Origin: Winogradskyella sp.
GTDB lineage: Bacteria > Bacteroidota > Bacteroidia > Flavobacteriales > Flavobacteriaceae
Direction of reading: 5' to 3'
Length of the DNA: 54,656 nt
Assembly: GCA_030149175.1 (NCBI GenBank)
Contig: JASBSA010000064.1
Coordinates: 1-54,656 of the forward strand
A program made the translations under genes and the position numbers. Of this stretch, positions 42,293 to 51,963 are shown one piece after another. Positions within the stretch are counted from its first letter, which is position 1. The number at the start of each line of letters is the position of its first letter. Below the pieces are notes generated by a model. The model did no database searches. It saw only the letters and a list, made by a program, of their open reading frames with translations, and was not told where the DNA came from.

Positions 42293-43699
42293 ATGCAATC
42301 GAATAAAGTTTCAATACGTCAATTTTTTAAATATTTAAGAATCGCAATTTCAGGTAAGGAGCAAGAATTTACCTCAGGAAGTATTCGCAAGGCTGTTTTT
42401 CTACTATCAATTCCAATGATTTTAGAAATGCTTATGGAATCTATCTTTGCTATTGTTGATATTTTCTATGTGTCAAAAGTCAGCGTAAATGCTGTAGCCA
42501 CAATAGGATTAACAGAATCCGTAATTACATTGGTTTATGCTGTTGCCATAGGTCTTAGTATGGCAGCAACAGCAATAGTTGCTAGACGAATTGGTGAAAA
42601 GGATAGGGAAGGGGCATCACAAGCCGCAGTACAGGTCATAGGTTTAGGGATTATTGTAGCTGCAGTAATCAGTATCATTGGTGTTTTTTTTCCAAAAGAG
42701 ATTTTACAATTAATGGGAGGTGAACCAGATTTAATTGCTGAGGGTTATGGGTACACTCAAGTGTTACTTGGTGGAAATGTTACCATAATGCTTTTGTTCT
42801 TAATCAATGCTATTTTTAGAGGAGCTGGTGATGCATCTATAGCCATGTGGGCTTTGGTGTTATCCAATGGTTTAAACATCATTTTAGACCCAATTTTTAT
42901 TTTTGGTTTCGGTCCAATACCAGCATTTGGTGTAGAAGGAGCTGCAATCGCTACAACAATTGGTAGAGGTACGGCAGTTATTTTTCAACTTTTGGTGTTG
43001 TTTTATGGTTGGAGTAAAATTAAGGTCGGATTTAAAGACCTAGTACTCCGAGTAGTAGTAATGGTTAATTTAATTAAAGTCTCGCTTGGTGGTATAGGAC
43101 AGTTTTTAATTGGTACATCGTCTTGGGTCTTCTTGATGCGTATTATGAGCGAATTTGGTAGCGAAGTTTTAGCAGGTTATACTATTGCAATACGAGTGAT
43201 GATGTTTACGCTTATGCCAGCTTGGGGAATGAGTAATGCGGCAGCAACTTTAGTTGGACAAAATTTAGGGGCAAACCAACCCAACAGAGCAGAAGCATCT
43301 GTTTGGAAAACTGGAAAATACAGCGCTTATTTTATGGGATTTGTTTCTATCATCTACCTCATTTTTGCACCACAAATTATATCATGGTTTACTCATGATA
43401 CAGAAGTTATGAAAAATGGTGCTTTATGTTTAAGAATCATTGCTGCTGGTTATGTGTTTTATGGTTACGGAATGGTTATAATTAATGCATTCAATGGCGC
43501 AGGTGACACCAAAACACCAACGTGGATTAATTTTATTTGCTTTTGGTTGTTTCAATTACCTTTGGCTTACATTTCAGCATTAGTTTTAGATATTGGGCCT
43601 TTGGGTGTTTTTATGGCTATAACATTGGCTGAAGTCCTTATCACTATTTTAGGACTCATCTGGTTTAAAAAAGGCTATTGGAAAACAACTCAAGTTTAA
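42293..43699 (+). CDS. MATE family efflux transporter
   Basis: A 468-aa drug/metabolite exporter driven by sodium or protons, twelve helices in two repeats. The repeats start at SIPMILEMLMESIFAIVDIF and about residue 260 (KVSLGGIGQFLIGTSSWVF), with GLSMAATAIVARRIGEKDRE and GAGDTKTPTW as family motifs. Substrate unknown. Long leader with hairpins. Confidence 0.93.
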   Translation: MQSNKVSIRQFFKYLRIAISGKEQEFTSGSIRKAVFLLSIPMILEMLMESIFAIVDIFYVSKVSVNAVATIGLTESVITLVYAVAIGLSMAATAIVARRIGEKDREGASQAAVQVIGLGIIVAAVISIIGVFFPKEILQLMGGEPDLIAEGYGYTQVLLGGNVTIMLLFLINAIFRGAGDASIAMWALVLSNGLNIILDPIFIFGFGPIPAFGVEGAAIATTIGRGTAVIFQLLVLFYGWSKIKVGFKDLVLRVVVMVNLIKVSLGGIGQFLIGTSSWVFLMRIMSEFGSEVLAGYTIAIRVMMFTLMPAWGMSNAAATLVGQNLGANQPNRAEASVWKTGKYSAYFMGFVSIIYLIFAPQIISWFTHDTEVMKNGALCLRIIAAGYVFYGYGMVIINAFNGAGDTKTPTWINFICFWLFQLPLAYISALVLDIGPLGVFMAITLAEVLITILGLIWFKKGYWKTTQV

Positions 43700-43749
43700 G
43701 ATGGTCTCCTTGTATTTTTTCTTAATTTTAAATCAATAATAAAAAAGCT

Positions 43750-44901
43750 ATGTCAAAAGAAAAATTAGGATTAAACACTATTTGCACTCATGTGGGTGAG
43801 GTAAAGGATGAACAGTTTAAAGGAGCTGTATCTCCAATGTATTTGAGCTCATCTTACGAATTTTTAGATGTTGATGTAAAACGCTATCCACGTTATTTTA
43901 ATACACCAAATCAAGAATATTTGGCGAAGAAAATTGCGGCTTTAGAACATACTGAAGCCGCCTTAATTTTTGGATCTGGTATGGCTGCGATTAGTCATAT
44001 GTTTTTGGCTTTTCTTCAAAAAGGAGACCATTTAGTGGTTCAGAATACCTTGTACGGAGGAACTGTTAACTTTATTAAAGAAGAATTTCCAAAATATGGT
44101 ATAGAATACACCTTTACTAATGGTTACAAAGTTGAAGATTTTGAAGTGGCTATTCAACCTAATACCAAGCTTATTCATATTGAAACACCTTCAAACCCAT
44201 TATTGACTATTACAGATATAAAGGCTATCGCCAAACTTGGTAAAACCAAAAATATCGTAACGTCCATTGATAATACGTTTGCTTCGCCTATAAATCAAAA
44301 TCCGATAGACTTGGGCATTGATATGGTCATGCACTCGGCCACTAAATATTTTGGTGGTCATAGCGATATTTGTGCAGGTGTAGTAGCAAGTTCTCACGAG
44401 CATATTGATAGAATTTGGAATGTAAGTAAGAATTTAGGTGGAAGCTTAAGCGATATGACGGTCTGGATGCTAGAGCGTAGTATGAAAACTTTAGGCTTAC
44501 GTGTAAAAGCACAAACCAAAAATGCCATGAAAATGGCAAAATGGCTAAACAAACACCCAAAAATTGCCAAAGTCTATTATCCTGGTTTAAAATCACATCC
44601 AGAGCATAAGCTCGCAAAATCTCAAATGAAAGGTTTTGGTGCCATGCTATCTTTTGAGTTGTCCACTGATTTAGATTCCAATAAATTTCAAAAATCTCTT
44701 AAACTTATTAAGTCTTCTATGAGTTTGGCAGGAGTAGAAAGTACCATGCTTTCTCCGCATTTAACATCGCATTCCCTTTTAACCCAAGAAGAGCGTGATA
44801 AGGTTGGGATAAGCGATCAACTAATTAGATTCTCTGTAGGTATTGAAGATGTTAAGGATTTAAAACGTGATATTGATAATGCTATAACTGCACTAATGTA
44901 G
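43750..44901 (+). CDS. PLP-dependent trans-sulfuration enzyme
   Basis: A 383-aa Cys/Met-metabolism PLP enzyme (cystathionine gamma-synthase, beta-lyase or gamma-lyase type). TLYGGTVNF, ETPSNPLLTITD and the PLP lysine in MHSATKYFGGHSD are visible; SFELS and RFSVGIEDVKDL close the domain. The exact reaction cannot be settled from motifs. It converges with and overlaps the DUF2490 gene by 20 bp. Confidence 0.9.
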   Translation: MSKEKLGLNTICTHVGEVKDEQFKGAVSPMYLSSSYEFLDVDVKRYPRYFNTPNQEYLAKKIAALEHTEAALIFGSGMAAISHMFLAFLQKGDHLVVQNTLYGGTVNFIKEEFPKYGIEYTFTNGYKVEDFEVAIQPNTKLIHIETPSNPLLTITDIKAIAKLGKTKNIVTSIDNTFASPINQNPIDLGIDMVMHSATKYFGGHSDICAGVVASSHEHIDRIWNVSKNLGGSLSDMTVWMLERSMKTLGLRVKAQTKNAMKMAKWLNKHPKIAKVYYPGLKSHPEHKLAKSQMKGFGAMLSFELSTDLDSNKFQKSLKLIKSSMSLAGVESTMLSPHLTSHSLLTQEERDKVGISDQLIRFSVGIEDVKDLKRDIDNAITALM

Positions 44902-45574
44902 GCTTAGGTTTTCTGGAATCTGTTGTGAAACTTATTCCAACTTGTATTCTGTTCAAATTATTTTTGCGAATATGTTGTTTCAAGTAACCTATTTGTAGCT
45001 TTGAGTGGCTAGTAACGTTAAAACCAAAACCACTATAAAATCTATTTTCATGAAATACCTGATCTTGAAAATTTACAAAAGGTTCTTCCGAAACATTAAT
45101 AAAAATGGTACTACTCAGGTTATATTTCAAACTCAAACGATATCTAAATCTATTTTGAAGTTCATTTCTATCAGTAAAGTCCAAAAAACGCTGCTCAAAC
45201 CTTGCTCTATGTTGAATATGTAGTTTAGACGTTTTTTGACTAATGGTATATTGTTCGTAAACACGATGCTCGTGTATGTTGGGTTGATGGTCAAATTCAA
45301 AAACAGTATCTATATCTAAATAGGCATATGCTAACCCAATCGTTTGATTATTTTTTAAGTGATAGTTTCCGCGTAGGGAAATGTAAGCCAAATTATAATT
45401 TGAAGACGCTTCATAGAAACGTAATTCAGCCCAAGGATTTAAGCTGAAACGTTCGTTTAATCTATGATGACTCCCATAAGTGTACCAAGAACCAAGATGG
45501 TTTTCTGATGGATTTTGTGCTTTGAGGTTGGTTGTAGTTAAGGTTAAAAATACAACCATTATTAGAATTCTCAT
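44882..45574 (-). CDS. DUF2490 family outer-membrane-like protein
   Basis: 230 aa with a signal peptide (about 1-19, ending LKAQ), then a DUF2490 barrel-like domain: SWYTYGSHHRLNERFSLNPW, and later RARFEQRFL and RFRYRLSLKY with alternating aromatic and polar residues typical of beta-strands. Probably a small outer-membrane barrel. Its 3' end overlaps the convergent trans-sulfuration gene by 20 bp. Confidence 0.85.
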   Translation of the reverse strand: MRILIMVVFLTLTTTNLKAQNPSENHLGSWYTYGSHHRLNERFSLNPWAELRFYEASSNYNLAYISLRGNYHLKNNQTIGLAYAYLDIDTVFEFDHQPNIHEHRVYEQYTISQKTSKLHIQHRARFEQRFLDFTDRNELQNRFRYRLSLKYNLSSTIFINVSEEPFVNFQDQVFHENRFYSGFGFNVTSHSKLQIGYLKQHIRKNNLNRIQVGISFTTDSRKPKPTLVQL

Positions 45575-45624
45575 GTGATTTAGAATCTATTGGCTTGAGA
45601 ATTAGTATTCAGTTAAAATGAATG

Positions 45625-45653
45625 AAAAAGAGGAGCTCCATGAGAGCTCCTCC
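45625..45653 (-). terminator. Terminator of the SLC13-pckA operon
   Basis: A GC-rich 9-bp perfect stem (45630-45638 with 45644-45652), 5-nt loop. On the minus strand it is followed by CTTTTTC-type Ts, 16 bp past the pckA stop. Confidence 0.85.
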
Positions 45654-45667
45654 TTGTCATGGAATTA

Positions 45668-47305
45668 TTAAACATGGTCGTTTAAATGATGATGCTCATC
45701 AATCAATGGACCTCCTTCTATAATTTGTTCAGAAGCTTCACTTACAAATTTTTCAAAATTCAAGTGGAAAGAGTGTGCTAATTGAATAGCTTTACTAACA
45801 TAAGCTCCTTTTTGTAGCCAAGTATTCATTGGGTCTAACATTTCTGTTGGAACATTAGGAATATATTTTGGCATATATAATCCAAAAATTGGATGTTGTT
45901 CATAGTCTACATTATCTAATTCGCCATTAAGAATAGCAGTAATCATTGCTCTTGTATATTTTAATTTAATACGAGAACCAACTCCGTAAGGTCCGCCACT
46001 CCAACCAGTGTTTAGTAACCAAACATTTACACCAGCCTCTTGCATTTTGCTACTTAGCATTTCGGCATATTTAGTCGGGTGTAATGGCATAAATGGCTCG
46101 CCAAAACAAGCAGAAAATGATGGAACAGGCTCTGTAATACCAGCTTCTGTACCTGCTACTTTTGCAGTGTAACCAGAAATAAAGTGGTATGCAGCCTGAC
46201 CAGGAGTTAACTTAGAAACAGGAGGTAATACACCAAAAGCATCACATGTTAAAAAGAAGATGTTCTTTGGATTGTCTGCATATGATGGTTGCTGAATATT
46301 ATCTATATGGTAAATAGGATAACTTACACGTGTGTTTTGTGTAATGCTGCTGTCCATGTAATCTACCTCGCCATTGTCTTTGAAAACAACATTCTCTAAA
46401 ATAGCACCAGGCTTAATAGCTCTATAGATGTCTGGTTCTTTTTCTTCAGTTAAATCAATCACTTTAGCGTAGCAACCACCTTCAAAATTAAAGATTCTGT
46501 TATCGGCAGTCCAGCCATGCTCATCGTCACCAATTAATTTTCTGTTAGGGTCTGCAGATAGTGTGGTTTTACCAGTTCCTGATAATCCGAAGAAAATTGC
46601 AGTTTCTCCATCTTCTCCAACATTAGCAGAACAGTGCATTGGTAATACGTTTTTGTCAACAGGAAGTATCATGTTTAAAGCAGAGAAAATCCCTTTTTTA
46701 ATTTCGCCTGTGTATGCAGAGCCACCAACTAAAGCTATTTTTTTAGTGAAGTTTAAAATTGAAAAATTACCTTGTCTTAAACTGTATTTTTTAGGTTCTG
46801 GACATTCGTAACCAGGTGCACATAAAACCAACCATTCTTCATTAAAATTTTCAAGTTCTTCTGCTGTTGGTCTTAAAAACATATTGTAAACAAACATATT
46901 AGACCAAGGATATTCTGTTACCGTTCTTACACCCATTTTGTAATTTGGGTCGGCACCAACAAAACCATCTCGTACATAAATTTCTTTACCACTTAGGTAG
47001 TTTTCTATTTCACCTTGTAGATAATCAAAATTTTCTGGTGATATGGCTTTATTTGTTTTTCCCCACCAAACTCTATCTTTAGTGTAATCGTCTTTTACTA
47101 AGAATCTATCTTGAGGTGAGCGTCCTGTAAATTTTCCAGTATTAATGGCTAATGTACAATTTGCAGTTTCTTTTCCCATACCTTTTTCAACGGTAATGGC
47201 CTGTAATTTTTCTGGTGAAAGATTCCAATGTGCTTTGGTGTCTTTCAGTCCGTACTTTGTAAGGTCTCTAGTTTTCATAATCGGATCTTTTAATAATGTT
47301 TCCAT
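45668..47305 (-). CDS. pckA: Phosphoenolpyruvate carboxykinase (ATP)
   Basis: 545 aa, converts oxaloacetate and ATP to PEP and CO2 for gluconeogenesis. Kinase-1a loop GLSGTGKTTLSADP (240-253), kinase-2 GDDEHGW (259-265), and NTGKFTGRSPQDRFLVKDD near 55-73. Oxaloacetate-binding Arg in GRSP. A second in-frame ATG lies at codon 10 (KTRDLTKYG). 12 bp after an SLC13 transporter gene, consistent with uptake of C4 acids followed by gluconeogenesis. Confidence 0.97.
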   Translation of the reverse strand: METLLKDPIMKTRDLTKYGLKDTKAHWNLSPEKLQAITVEKGMGKETANCTLAINTGKFTGRSPQDRFLVKDDYTKDRVWWGKTNKAISPENFDYLQGEIENYLSGKEIYVRDGFVGADPNYKMGVRTVTEYPWSNMFVYNMFLRPTAEELENFNEEWLVLCAPGYECPEPKKYSLRQGNFSILNFTKKIALVGGSAYTGEIKKGIFSALNMILPVDKNVLPMHCSANVGEDGETAIFFGLSGTGKTTLSADPNRKLIGDDEHGWTADNRIFNFEGGCYAKVIDLTEEKEPDIYRAIKPGAILENVVFKDNGEVDYMDSSITQNTRVSYPIYHIDNIQQPSYADNPKNIFFLTCDAFGVLPPVSKLTPGQAAYHFISGYTAKVAGTEAGITEPVPSFSACFGEPFMPLHPTKYAEMLSSKMQEAGVNVWLLNTGWSGGPYGVGSRIKLKYTRAMITAILNGELDNVDYEQHPIFGLYMPKYIPNVPTEMLDPMNTWLQKGAYVSKAIQLAHSFHLNFEKFVSEASEQIIEGGPLIDEHHHLNDHV

Positions 47306-47317
47306 GAGTTAAAAATT

Positions 47318-49156
47318 TTAAAATGGCCAAATCAATGGCACTAATGTTAATGTTGTAATTAAAAAGAGTAGAAGCAAGGGTGCACCCACTTTTAGGTAAT
47401 CAATAAATTTGTAACCACCAGCAGTCATAACCATAGCGTTAGTGGTAGTTCCAACAGGTGTTAAAAATGCTGTTGAGGCACTTATAGCAACGGCTATCAT
47501 AAACGGTGCAGCAGAAAGATTTAGGGTGTTGGCTGCAATTATGACTATTGGTGCCATTAAGACTGCTGTTGCAGAGTTGTTAATGACTTGGCTAAACGTG
47601 GTTGTTAGTAAAAATACACCAGCTAGTAAAACAATTGGGTGCATATCACCTAAGGCATTTACTAAACCATCTGCGATGAGTTTTGCTGTTCCTGTTTTTT
47701 GAAGTGCTAATCCCATAGGAATCATGGCGGCAATCATAACCACACTTATCCAGCTGATGCCTTTATAGGCCTTTGGTATAGGTACGCAGCCCGTTAACAG
47801 AATTATTCCTGCTGAAATTAATGCGGCAACAGCACCGGGAACAATTTTAAATACCAATAAGCCAATCATAAGCAAAAGTGCAAAAAGTGCTATGTAAGAT
47901 TTATATGTAATGTTTGTGACGGTCTTTGCCATTCCTTCAGGACTACCAATAATGACTAAGTTTTCGTGATAGGTTTTTAATTGTTCTATGTCGCTCCAAA
48001 TACCTCTAATTAAAAAGGCGTCACCTGCTTTAACCACAATTTCTCTATCTGTAAAAGGTTTATTGTTTCTAGAAGCTGCCATGAGTTGAACACCAAACCG
48101 TCTAAAGTATCTACCGATTCTCAATTTTCGTCCTACTAATGTTGAATTTGGGGTCACTATAATTTCGGTCATACCAACCTCTTGGTTAATGAGGTTATTT
48201 CTAAGTTCATCAGCGATTGGCTCTAAGGGTAATAGACCTAATCTAAATTTTATCATTAAAGCATTTATGGCTTCAGTAGTTCCTTTTACGGTAATAATGT
48301 CGTGATATTTAAATTCGGTTTCGTTTGAAGGAAACTCGATGTAAGGTTCGTTACCTTTTAAAACATTTGGGTGACGACGCTTAATGCGAAGGATTGAAAC
48401 ATGATGGTTGTCTTCAAAATTCCATTCTCCTATATGAGTGCCTAGTAAAGGCGACACAGAGCGAACTCTTAGGCGGTAGTAATCTCCTTCAACTTTATAA
48501 GCTTCAATCCATTTATGAAGCGTTGTGCTTATATCAACAGGTTTGTTGTTGGTCTTATTGCTGGGTAATAATTTGTAGCCAATAAATCTAAAATAGAGTA
48601 GTGCGATTAATAAAAGCGGAAGACCAATCAACCCAAATTCAAAGAAAGAAAACCCTTCTAGACCACTTTCTAGCATTGTGTTATTAACAATGATATTTGG
48701 AGGTGTGCCAGTTAAGGTTAATAAGCCACCAGTATTTGAGCCAAAAGCTACAGGCATAAGTAACTTAGAAGGAAGTGTTCCAATGCTCCATGCAGAAGAT
48801 ATCGTTACAGGTAATAAAGTGGCCACAGTACCAGTGTTACTAACCACACCAGAAAGTAAACCAGAGCCTAAAGTTGTGATTAACAATAGTTTTGTAATGC
48901 TCTTACCAGCCATTTTAATAAACTTTTGGCCAGCCAGAGCTGTCCAACCAGTTTGAGATAAGCCTTCTCCTATAATAAAAAGTGCAGCAATCATAATCAC
49001 TGTTGGATTGCTAAAACCGCTTAAAGTTTCTTGCAAGTCTAAAATCCCAAAAAGAAATAGGCTCAGCATTGAAATAAGCGCAATAATATCTGGTGTAAAT
49101 TTTCCCCAAATGAAAAGGACAATTGTAATAATTAAGATGACCAGCATTAAGTTCAT
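47318..49156 (-). CDS. SLC13/DASS-type anion permease with TrkA-C domains
   Basis: 612 aa from ATG 49156 (an open frame extends 17 codons upstream to 49207, but ATG 49156 begins at the first helix). N-terminal helices with IIALISMLSLFLFGIL and the SNTGTVATLLPV loop; a central soluble part with two TrkA-C (RCK_C)-like repeats (about 190-410, RVRSVSPLLGTHIGEW and TPNSTLVGRKLRIGRYFR), then the second transport half with SATAVLMAPIVI and TPVGTTTNAMV. Carries dicarboxylates, sulfate or a related anion; the substrate cannot be decided. Confidence 0.9.
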   Translation of the reverse strand: MNLMLVILIITIVLFIWGKFTPDIIALISMLSLFLFGILDLQETLSGFSNPTVIMIAALFIIGEGLSQTGWTALAGQKFIKMAGKSITKLLLITTLGSGLLSGVVSNTGTVATLLPVTISSAWSIGTLPSKLLMPVAFGSNTGGLLTLTGTPPNIIVNNTMLESGLEGFSFFEFGLIGLPLLLIALLYFRFIGYKLLPSNKTNNKPVDISTTLHKWIEAYKVEGDYYRLRVRSVSPLLGTHIGEWNFEDNHHVSILRIKRRHPNVLKGNEPYIEFPSNETEFKYHDIITVKGTTEAINALMIKFRLGLLPLEPIADELRNNLINQEVGMTEIIVTPNSTLVGRKLRIGRYFRRFGVQLMAASRNNKPFTDREIVVKAGDAFLIRGIWSDIEQLKTYHENLVIIGSPEGMAKTVTNITYKSYIALFALLLMIGLLVFKIVPGAVAALISAGIILLTGCVPIPKAYKGISWISVVMIAAMIPMGLALQKTGTAKLIADGLVNALGDMHPIVLLAGVFLLTTTFSQVINNSATAVLMAPIVIIAANTLNLSAAPFMIAVAISASTAFLTPVGTTTNAMVMTAGGYKFIDYLKVGAPLLLLFLITTLTLVPLIWPF

Positions 49157-49377
49157 AATGATATGCACTTTAAAATCTTGTGTAAAGTTAAAGGCAATGC
49201 AGACCAATATTTATGACTAATGTCATGCTTTTTAGGATTTACGAATTATTCAAGTTTTGGTAGATTATTGAATAACAAATAAAAGAAAATGTAAACGAAA
49301 CCGTTTGCGAAATAGAAAGAAGATGAAATTCTATATCCTTTTTAATATTTTTGACATCAGAGAAAAATGAAAAACAC

Positions 49378-50100
49378 ATGAAATTAGATATTTTAGCCAT
49401 CGGAGCACATCCAGATGATGTAGAATTAGGGTGCGGAGCTACCATTGCAAAAGAGGTGGCAAATGGCAAAAAAGTTGGAATTATAGATTTAACAAGAGGC
49501 GAACTAGGAACAAGGGGAACAGCAGACACAAGAGACGAAGAATCTTTTAATGCAGCGAAGATTCTAAATGTATCTATGCGCACCAATATGGAATTTGCCG
49601 ATGGCTTTTTTGTTAACGATAAAGAACACCAAATAGAGCTTATAAAAGAAATACGAAAGTATAGACCAGAAATTGTGCTATGCAATGCCACAGATGATAG
49701 GCATATAGATCATGCTAAGGGAAGTAAGTTGGTTAGTGATGCTTGTTTTTTGAGTGGATTAAGAAAAATTAACACTAGACATGACGATAGTGATGATTTG
49801 CAAGAACCTTGGAGACCTAAACTAGTATACCATTACATACAGTGGAAAGATTTAGAACCAGACATTGTAGTTGATGTTACGGGTTTTATTGAAAAGAAGA
49901 TGGAAGCGGTTCTGGCATATAAGACACAGTTTTTTGATCCTCATAGTAATGAGCCAGAAACTCCAATTTCTAGTAAAAACTTTACGGATAGCATTATTTA
50001 TAGAGCAAGAAATGCAGGCAGACTTGTGGGTACAGAGTATGGTGAAGGTTTTACGGTAGAGCGCTATCCAGCAGTTGATTCTTTATTTGATTTAAAATAA
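49378..50100 (+). CDS. bshB1: Bacillithiol biosynthesis deacetylase
   Basis: A 240-aa PIG-L/LmbE zinc deacetylase that makes GlcN-malate, the second step of bacillithiol. Start MKLDILAIGAHPDDVELGCG with the AHPDD zinc motif, GELGTRGT, and NATDDRHIDHAKG. ATG 49378 is chosen: the frame opens further upstream only from TTG 49351, and the family N-terminus begins at MKLDILA. Bacillithiol is the main thiol in Bacteroidota, which agrees with the peroxidase and arsenic functions elsewhere in the window. Confidence 0.95.
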   Translation: MKLDILAIGAHPDDVELGCGATIAKEVANGKKVGIIDLTRGELGTRGTADTRDEESFNAAKILNVSMRTNMEFADGFFVNDKEHQIELIKEIRKYRPEIVLCNATDDRHIDHAKGSKLVSDACFLSGLRKINTRHDDSDDLQEPWRPKLVYHYIQWKDLEPDIVVDVTGFIEKKMEAVLAYKTQFFDPHSNEPETPISSKNFTDSIIYRARNAGRLVGTEYGEGFTVERYPAVDSLFDLK

Positions 50101-50114
50101 GTGAAGAAAACGTT

Positions 50115-50144
50115 TTGTAGAAAAATGTAAATAATTTACATTTG
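50115..50144 (+). promoter_or_regulatory. Consensus promoter of tRNA-His
   Basis: TTG (50115-50117), 19 nt, TACATTTG (50137-50144): perfect -33/-7. Start expected near 50151, about 11 nt before the tRNA. Confidence 0.8.
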
Positions 50145-50161
50145 CAGTCCTAATCAAAAAT

Positions 50162-50236
50162 GGTGGTTGTAGCTCAGTTGGTTAGAGCGCTGGTTTGTGG
50201 TACCAGATGTCGTGGGTTCGAGTCCCATCTTCCACC
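50162..50236 (+). tRNA. tRNA-His (anticodon GTG)
   Basis: Complete cloverleaf, with the anticodon loop TTGTGGT inside stem CTGGT/ACCAG, D arm GCTC/GAGC and T loop TTCGAGT. G at 50162 is the extra G-1 that identifies tRNA-His, opposite C at 50236. CCA is not encoded. The acceptor stem contains two adjacent T-T oppositions (positions 5/68 and 6/67), between good G-C pairs. Confidence 0.95.
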
Positions 50237-50243
50237 CAAAAAT

Positions 50244-50274
50244 AAAAAGCCTTTCAGAAATGAAAGGCTTTTTT
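50244..50274. terminator. Bidirectional terminator after tRNA-His
   Basis: A perfect 13-bp stem (50244-50256 with 50261-50273), loop GAAA, A and T runs at both ends. Shared with the convergent M28 peptidase gene. Confidence 0.9.
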
Positions 50275-50291
50275 GTTTGTCTAAATTACTG

Positions 50292-51872
50292 TTATTCAGT
50301 TGCTTTGTCAACAATTGGTTTACTTTCCCTATTAGCTATTTCCCAGGCTGTATGAAATACTAAGCGAGCTCTGTTTTCTAATAAATCGTATTCAATTTTG
50401 TCTGGTGTGTCACTTGGCTGATGGTAATCATCATGCGTACCATTAAAATAAAATATTACTGGGATGTTATTCTTTGCAAAATTATAATGATCAGATCTGT
50501 AGTAAAAACGGTTTGGGTCGTTATCATCATTAAAAGTATAATCTAATTCTATGTTACAGTATTTTTTATTTACTTCTTCTGAAATGTTGTGTAAATCAGT
50601 ACTCAATTTATCACTTCCTATAAGGTAAACATAGTTTCTGTTACCTTCTTTTCGTTTAGGGTCTGTTCTTCCTATCATATCAATGTTGAGGTTAGCTACA
50701 GTATTTTCTAAAGGAAAAATAGGGTTGTTATCGGTATAATGTCTAGAGCCCAAAAGTCCTTTTTCCTCTCCAGTGACATGTAGAAATAAAATAGAGCGTT
50801 TTGGTCCATGACCTGATTTTTCGGCTATTTTAAAGGCTTCAGCTATTTCTAGTATGGCGATTGTACCAGAACCATCATCGTCGGCACCATTATAAACTTC
50901 ACCATTTTTAATACCTTCATGGTCTAAATGTGCCGAAATCACAAGGATTTCTTCTGGTTTTGTAGACCCTTTGATGTAGGCCACAACGTTTTCGGAAGTT
51001 ATTTCTTCAGATTTATTTTCTATTGCTAAGCTTAAGTTTGTTTTGAGATTCTTTGGTTTTTCATCTTCTAAAATTGATGGATGTAAGGCCTTCGCAAGAT
51101 TTTCATTAATCATTAACATCATCATTTCAGATTCATTACTTTTTAAAGACAGACGACCCGAAGTTCCGCTTTCTGCTTGCCTCTGATAGTAAGGTGCATA
51201 TCTGGTAAACATGTATGAATCTAAAAGAATTAATCCTTTTGCCCCATGCTCTGTGGCTGCGTCTCTTTTACTGGATAAAGATTGACGTCCATTGGTCCAT
51301 TTGGTATCTTCTGCACTTCCTGTTGTTATGTAGTTGCCATCGGCATCCTTTGGCTCACCAGCTTTTGCCAATACTATTTTATTTTTAACGTCAATTTCTT
51401 TATAATCCGAGTAGTTTTCGGCATGAATACCATAGCCTACATATACGATATCTTCTGTAGTAATCTCGGTATTGCCAGAAGCTCTTAATACAATATGATC
51501 TTCAAAACTTTTAAAGTCTTTGCCGTTTACTGAGATTTTCGCTTCAGACACACTTTGTTTTTCTAATGGCACTTTTTGAAAGTAATTATCATCGCCTAAA
51601 GGGGTTGGAATTTCTAAAGATTGGTATTGTGTTTTCAGATATTCAACAGCTAATTTTTGTCCTTTTTCGCCGGTTTCTCTACCTTCAAATTCATCTGAAG
51701 CATATTTGTAGAGCATTTCTTTGAGTTCTTCTTGGGTTATGGTAGAAGCGTATTTGGAGGGGTCTACAACTTTAGCTTCATTTAACTGTATTGTAGAAGC
51801 ATTATTTTTTGAAGTCGTTGCACAATTGGTAATTAAAAGTGCGACAAAAAATACTAATATTAACTGTTTCAT
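50292..51872 (-). CDS. M28 family peptidase lipoprotein with PA domain
   Basis: 526 aa, secreted aminopeptidase-like zinc enzyme. The lipobox is in LLITNCATT (Cys17). An inserted protease-associated domain (about 120-280) is followed by the M28 core: HLDH, GADDDGSG, TGEEKGLLGS, NIDMIGR and SDHYNF, containing the two-zinc ligands. The neighbour at 51964 is a shorter paralog. Confidence 0.93.
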   Translation of the reverse strand: MKQLILVFFVALLITNCATTSKNNASTIQLNEAKVVDPSKYASTITQEELKEMLYKYASDEFEGRETGEKGQKLAVEYLKTQYQSLEIPTPLGDDNYFQKVPLEKQSVSEAKISVNGKDFKSFEDHIVLRASGNTEITTEDIVYVGYGIHAENYSDYKEIDVKNKIVLAKAGEPKDADGNYITTGSAEDTKWTNGRQSLSSKRDAATEHGAKGLILLDSYMFTRYAPYYQRQAESGTSGRLSLKSNESEMMMLMINENLAKALHPSILEDEKPKNLKTNLSLAIENKSEEITSENVVAYIKGSTKPEEILVISAHLDHEGIKNGEVYNGADDDGSGTIAILEIAEAFKIAEKSGHGPKRSILFLHVTGEEKGLLGSRHYTDNNPIFPLENTVANLNIDMIGRTDPKRKEGNRNYVYLIGSDKLSTDLHNISEEVNKKYCNIELDYTFNDDNDPNRFYYRSDHYNFAKNNIPVIFYFNGTHDDYHQPSDTPDKIEYDLLENRARLVFHTAWEIANRESKPIVDKATE

Positions 51873-51963
51873 TTTTTACATGTTTACTTAAAAAATTTAT
51901 TAAAAGTACGAAAAACGAAATTAGCAATATGCGTTACATTTTTTTCTTTAGGAAAGTTTAACA

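Noticed and set aside
49239-49691. 150-aa minus-strand frame antisense to bshB1
   Set aside because: Lies opposite the well-supported BshB1 active-site region; its Ser/Phe-rich sequence is a typical shadow.
50160-50363. 67-aa plus-strand frame (MVVVAQLVRALVCGTRCRG...)
   Set aside because: It is the well-known spurious translation of a tRNA gene (tRNA-His) plus its terminator.
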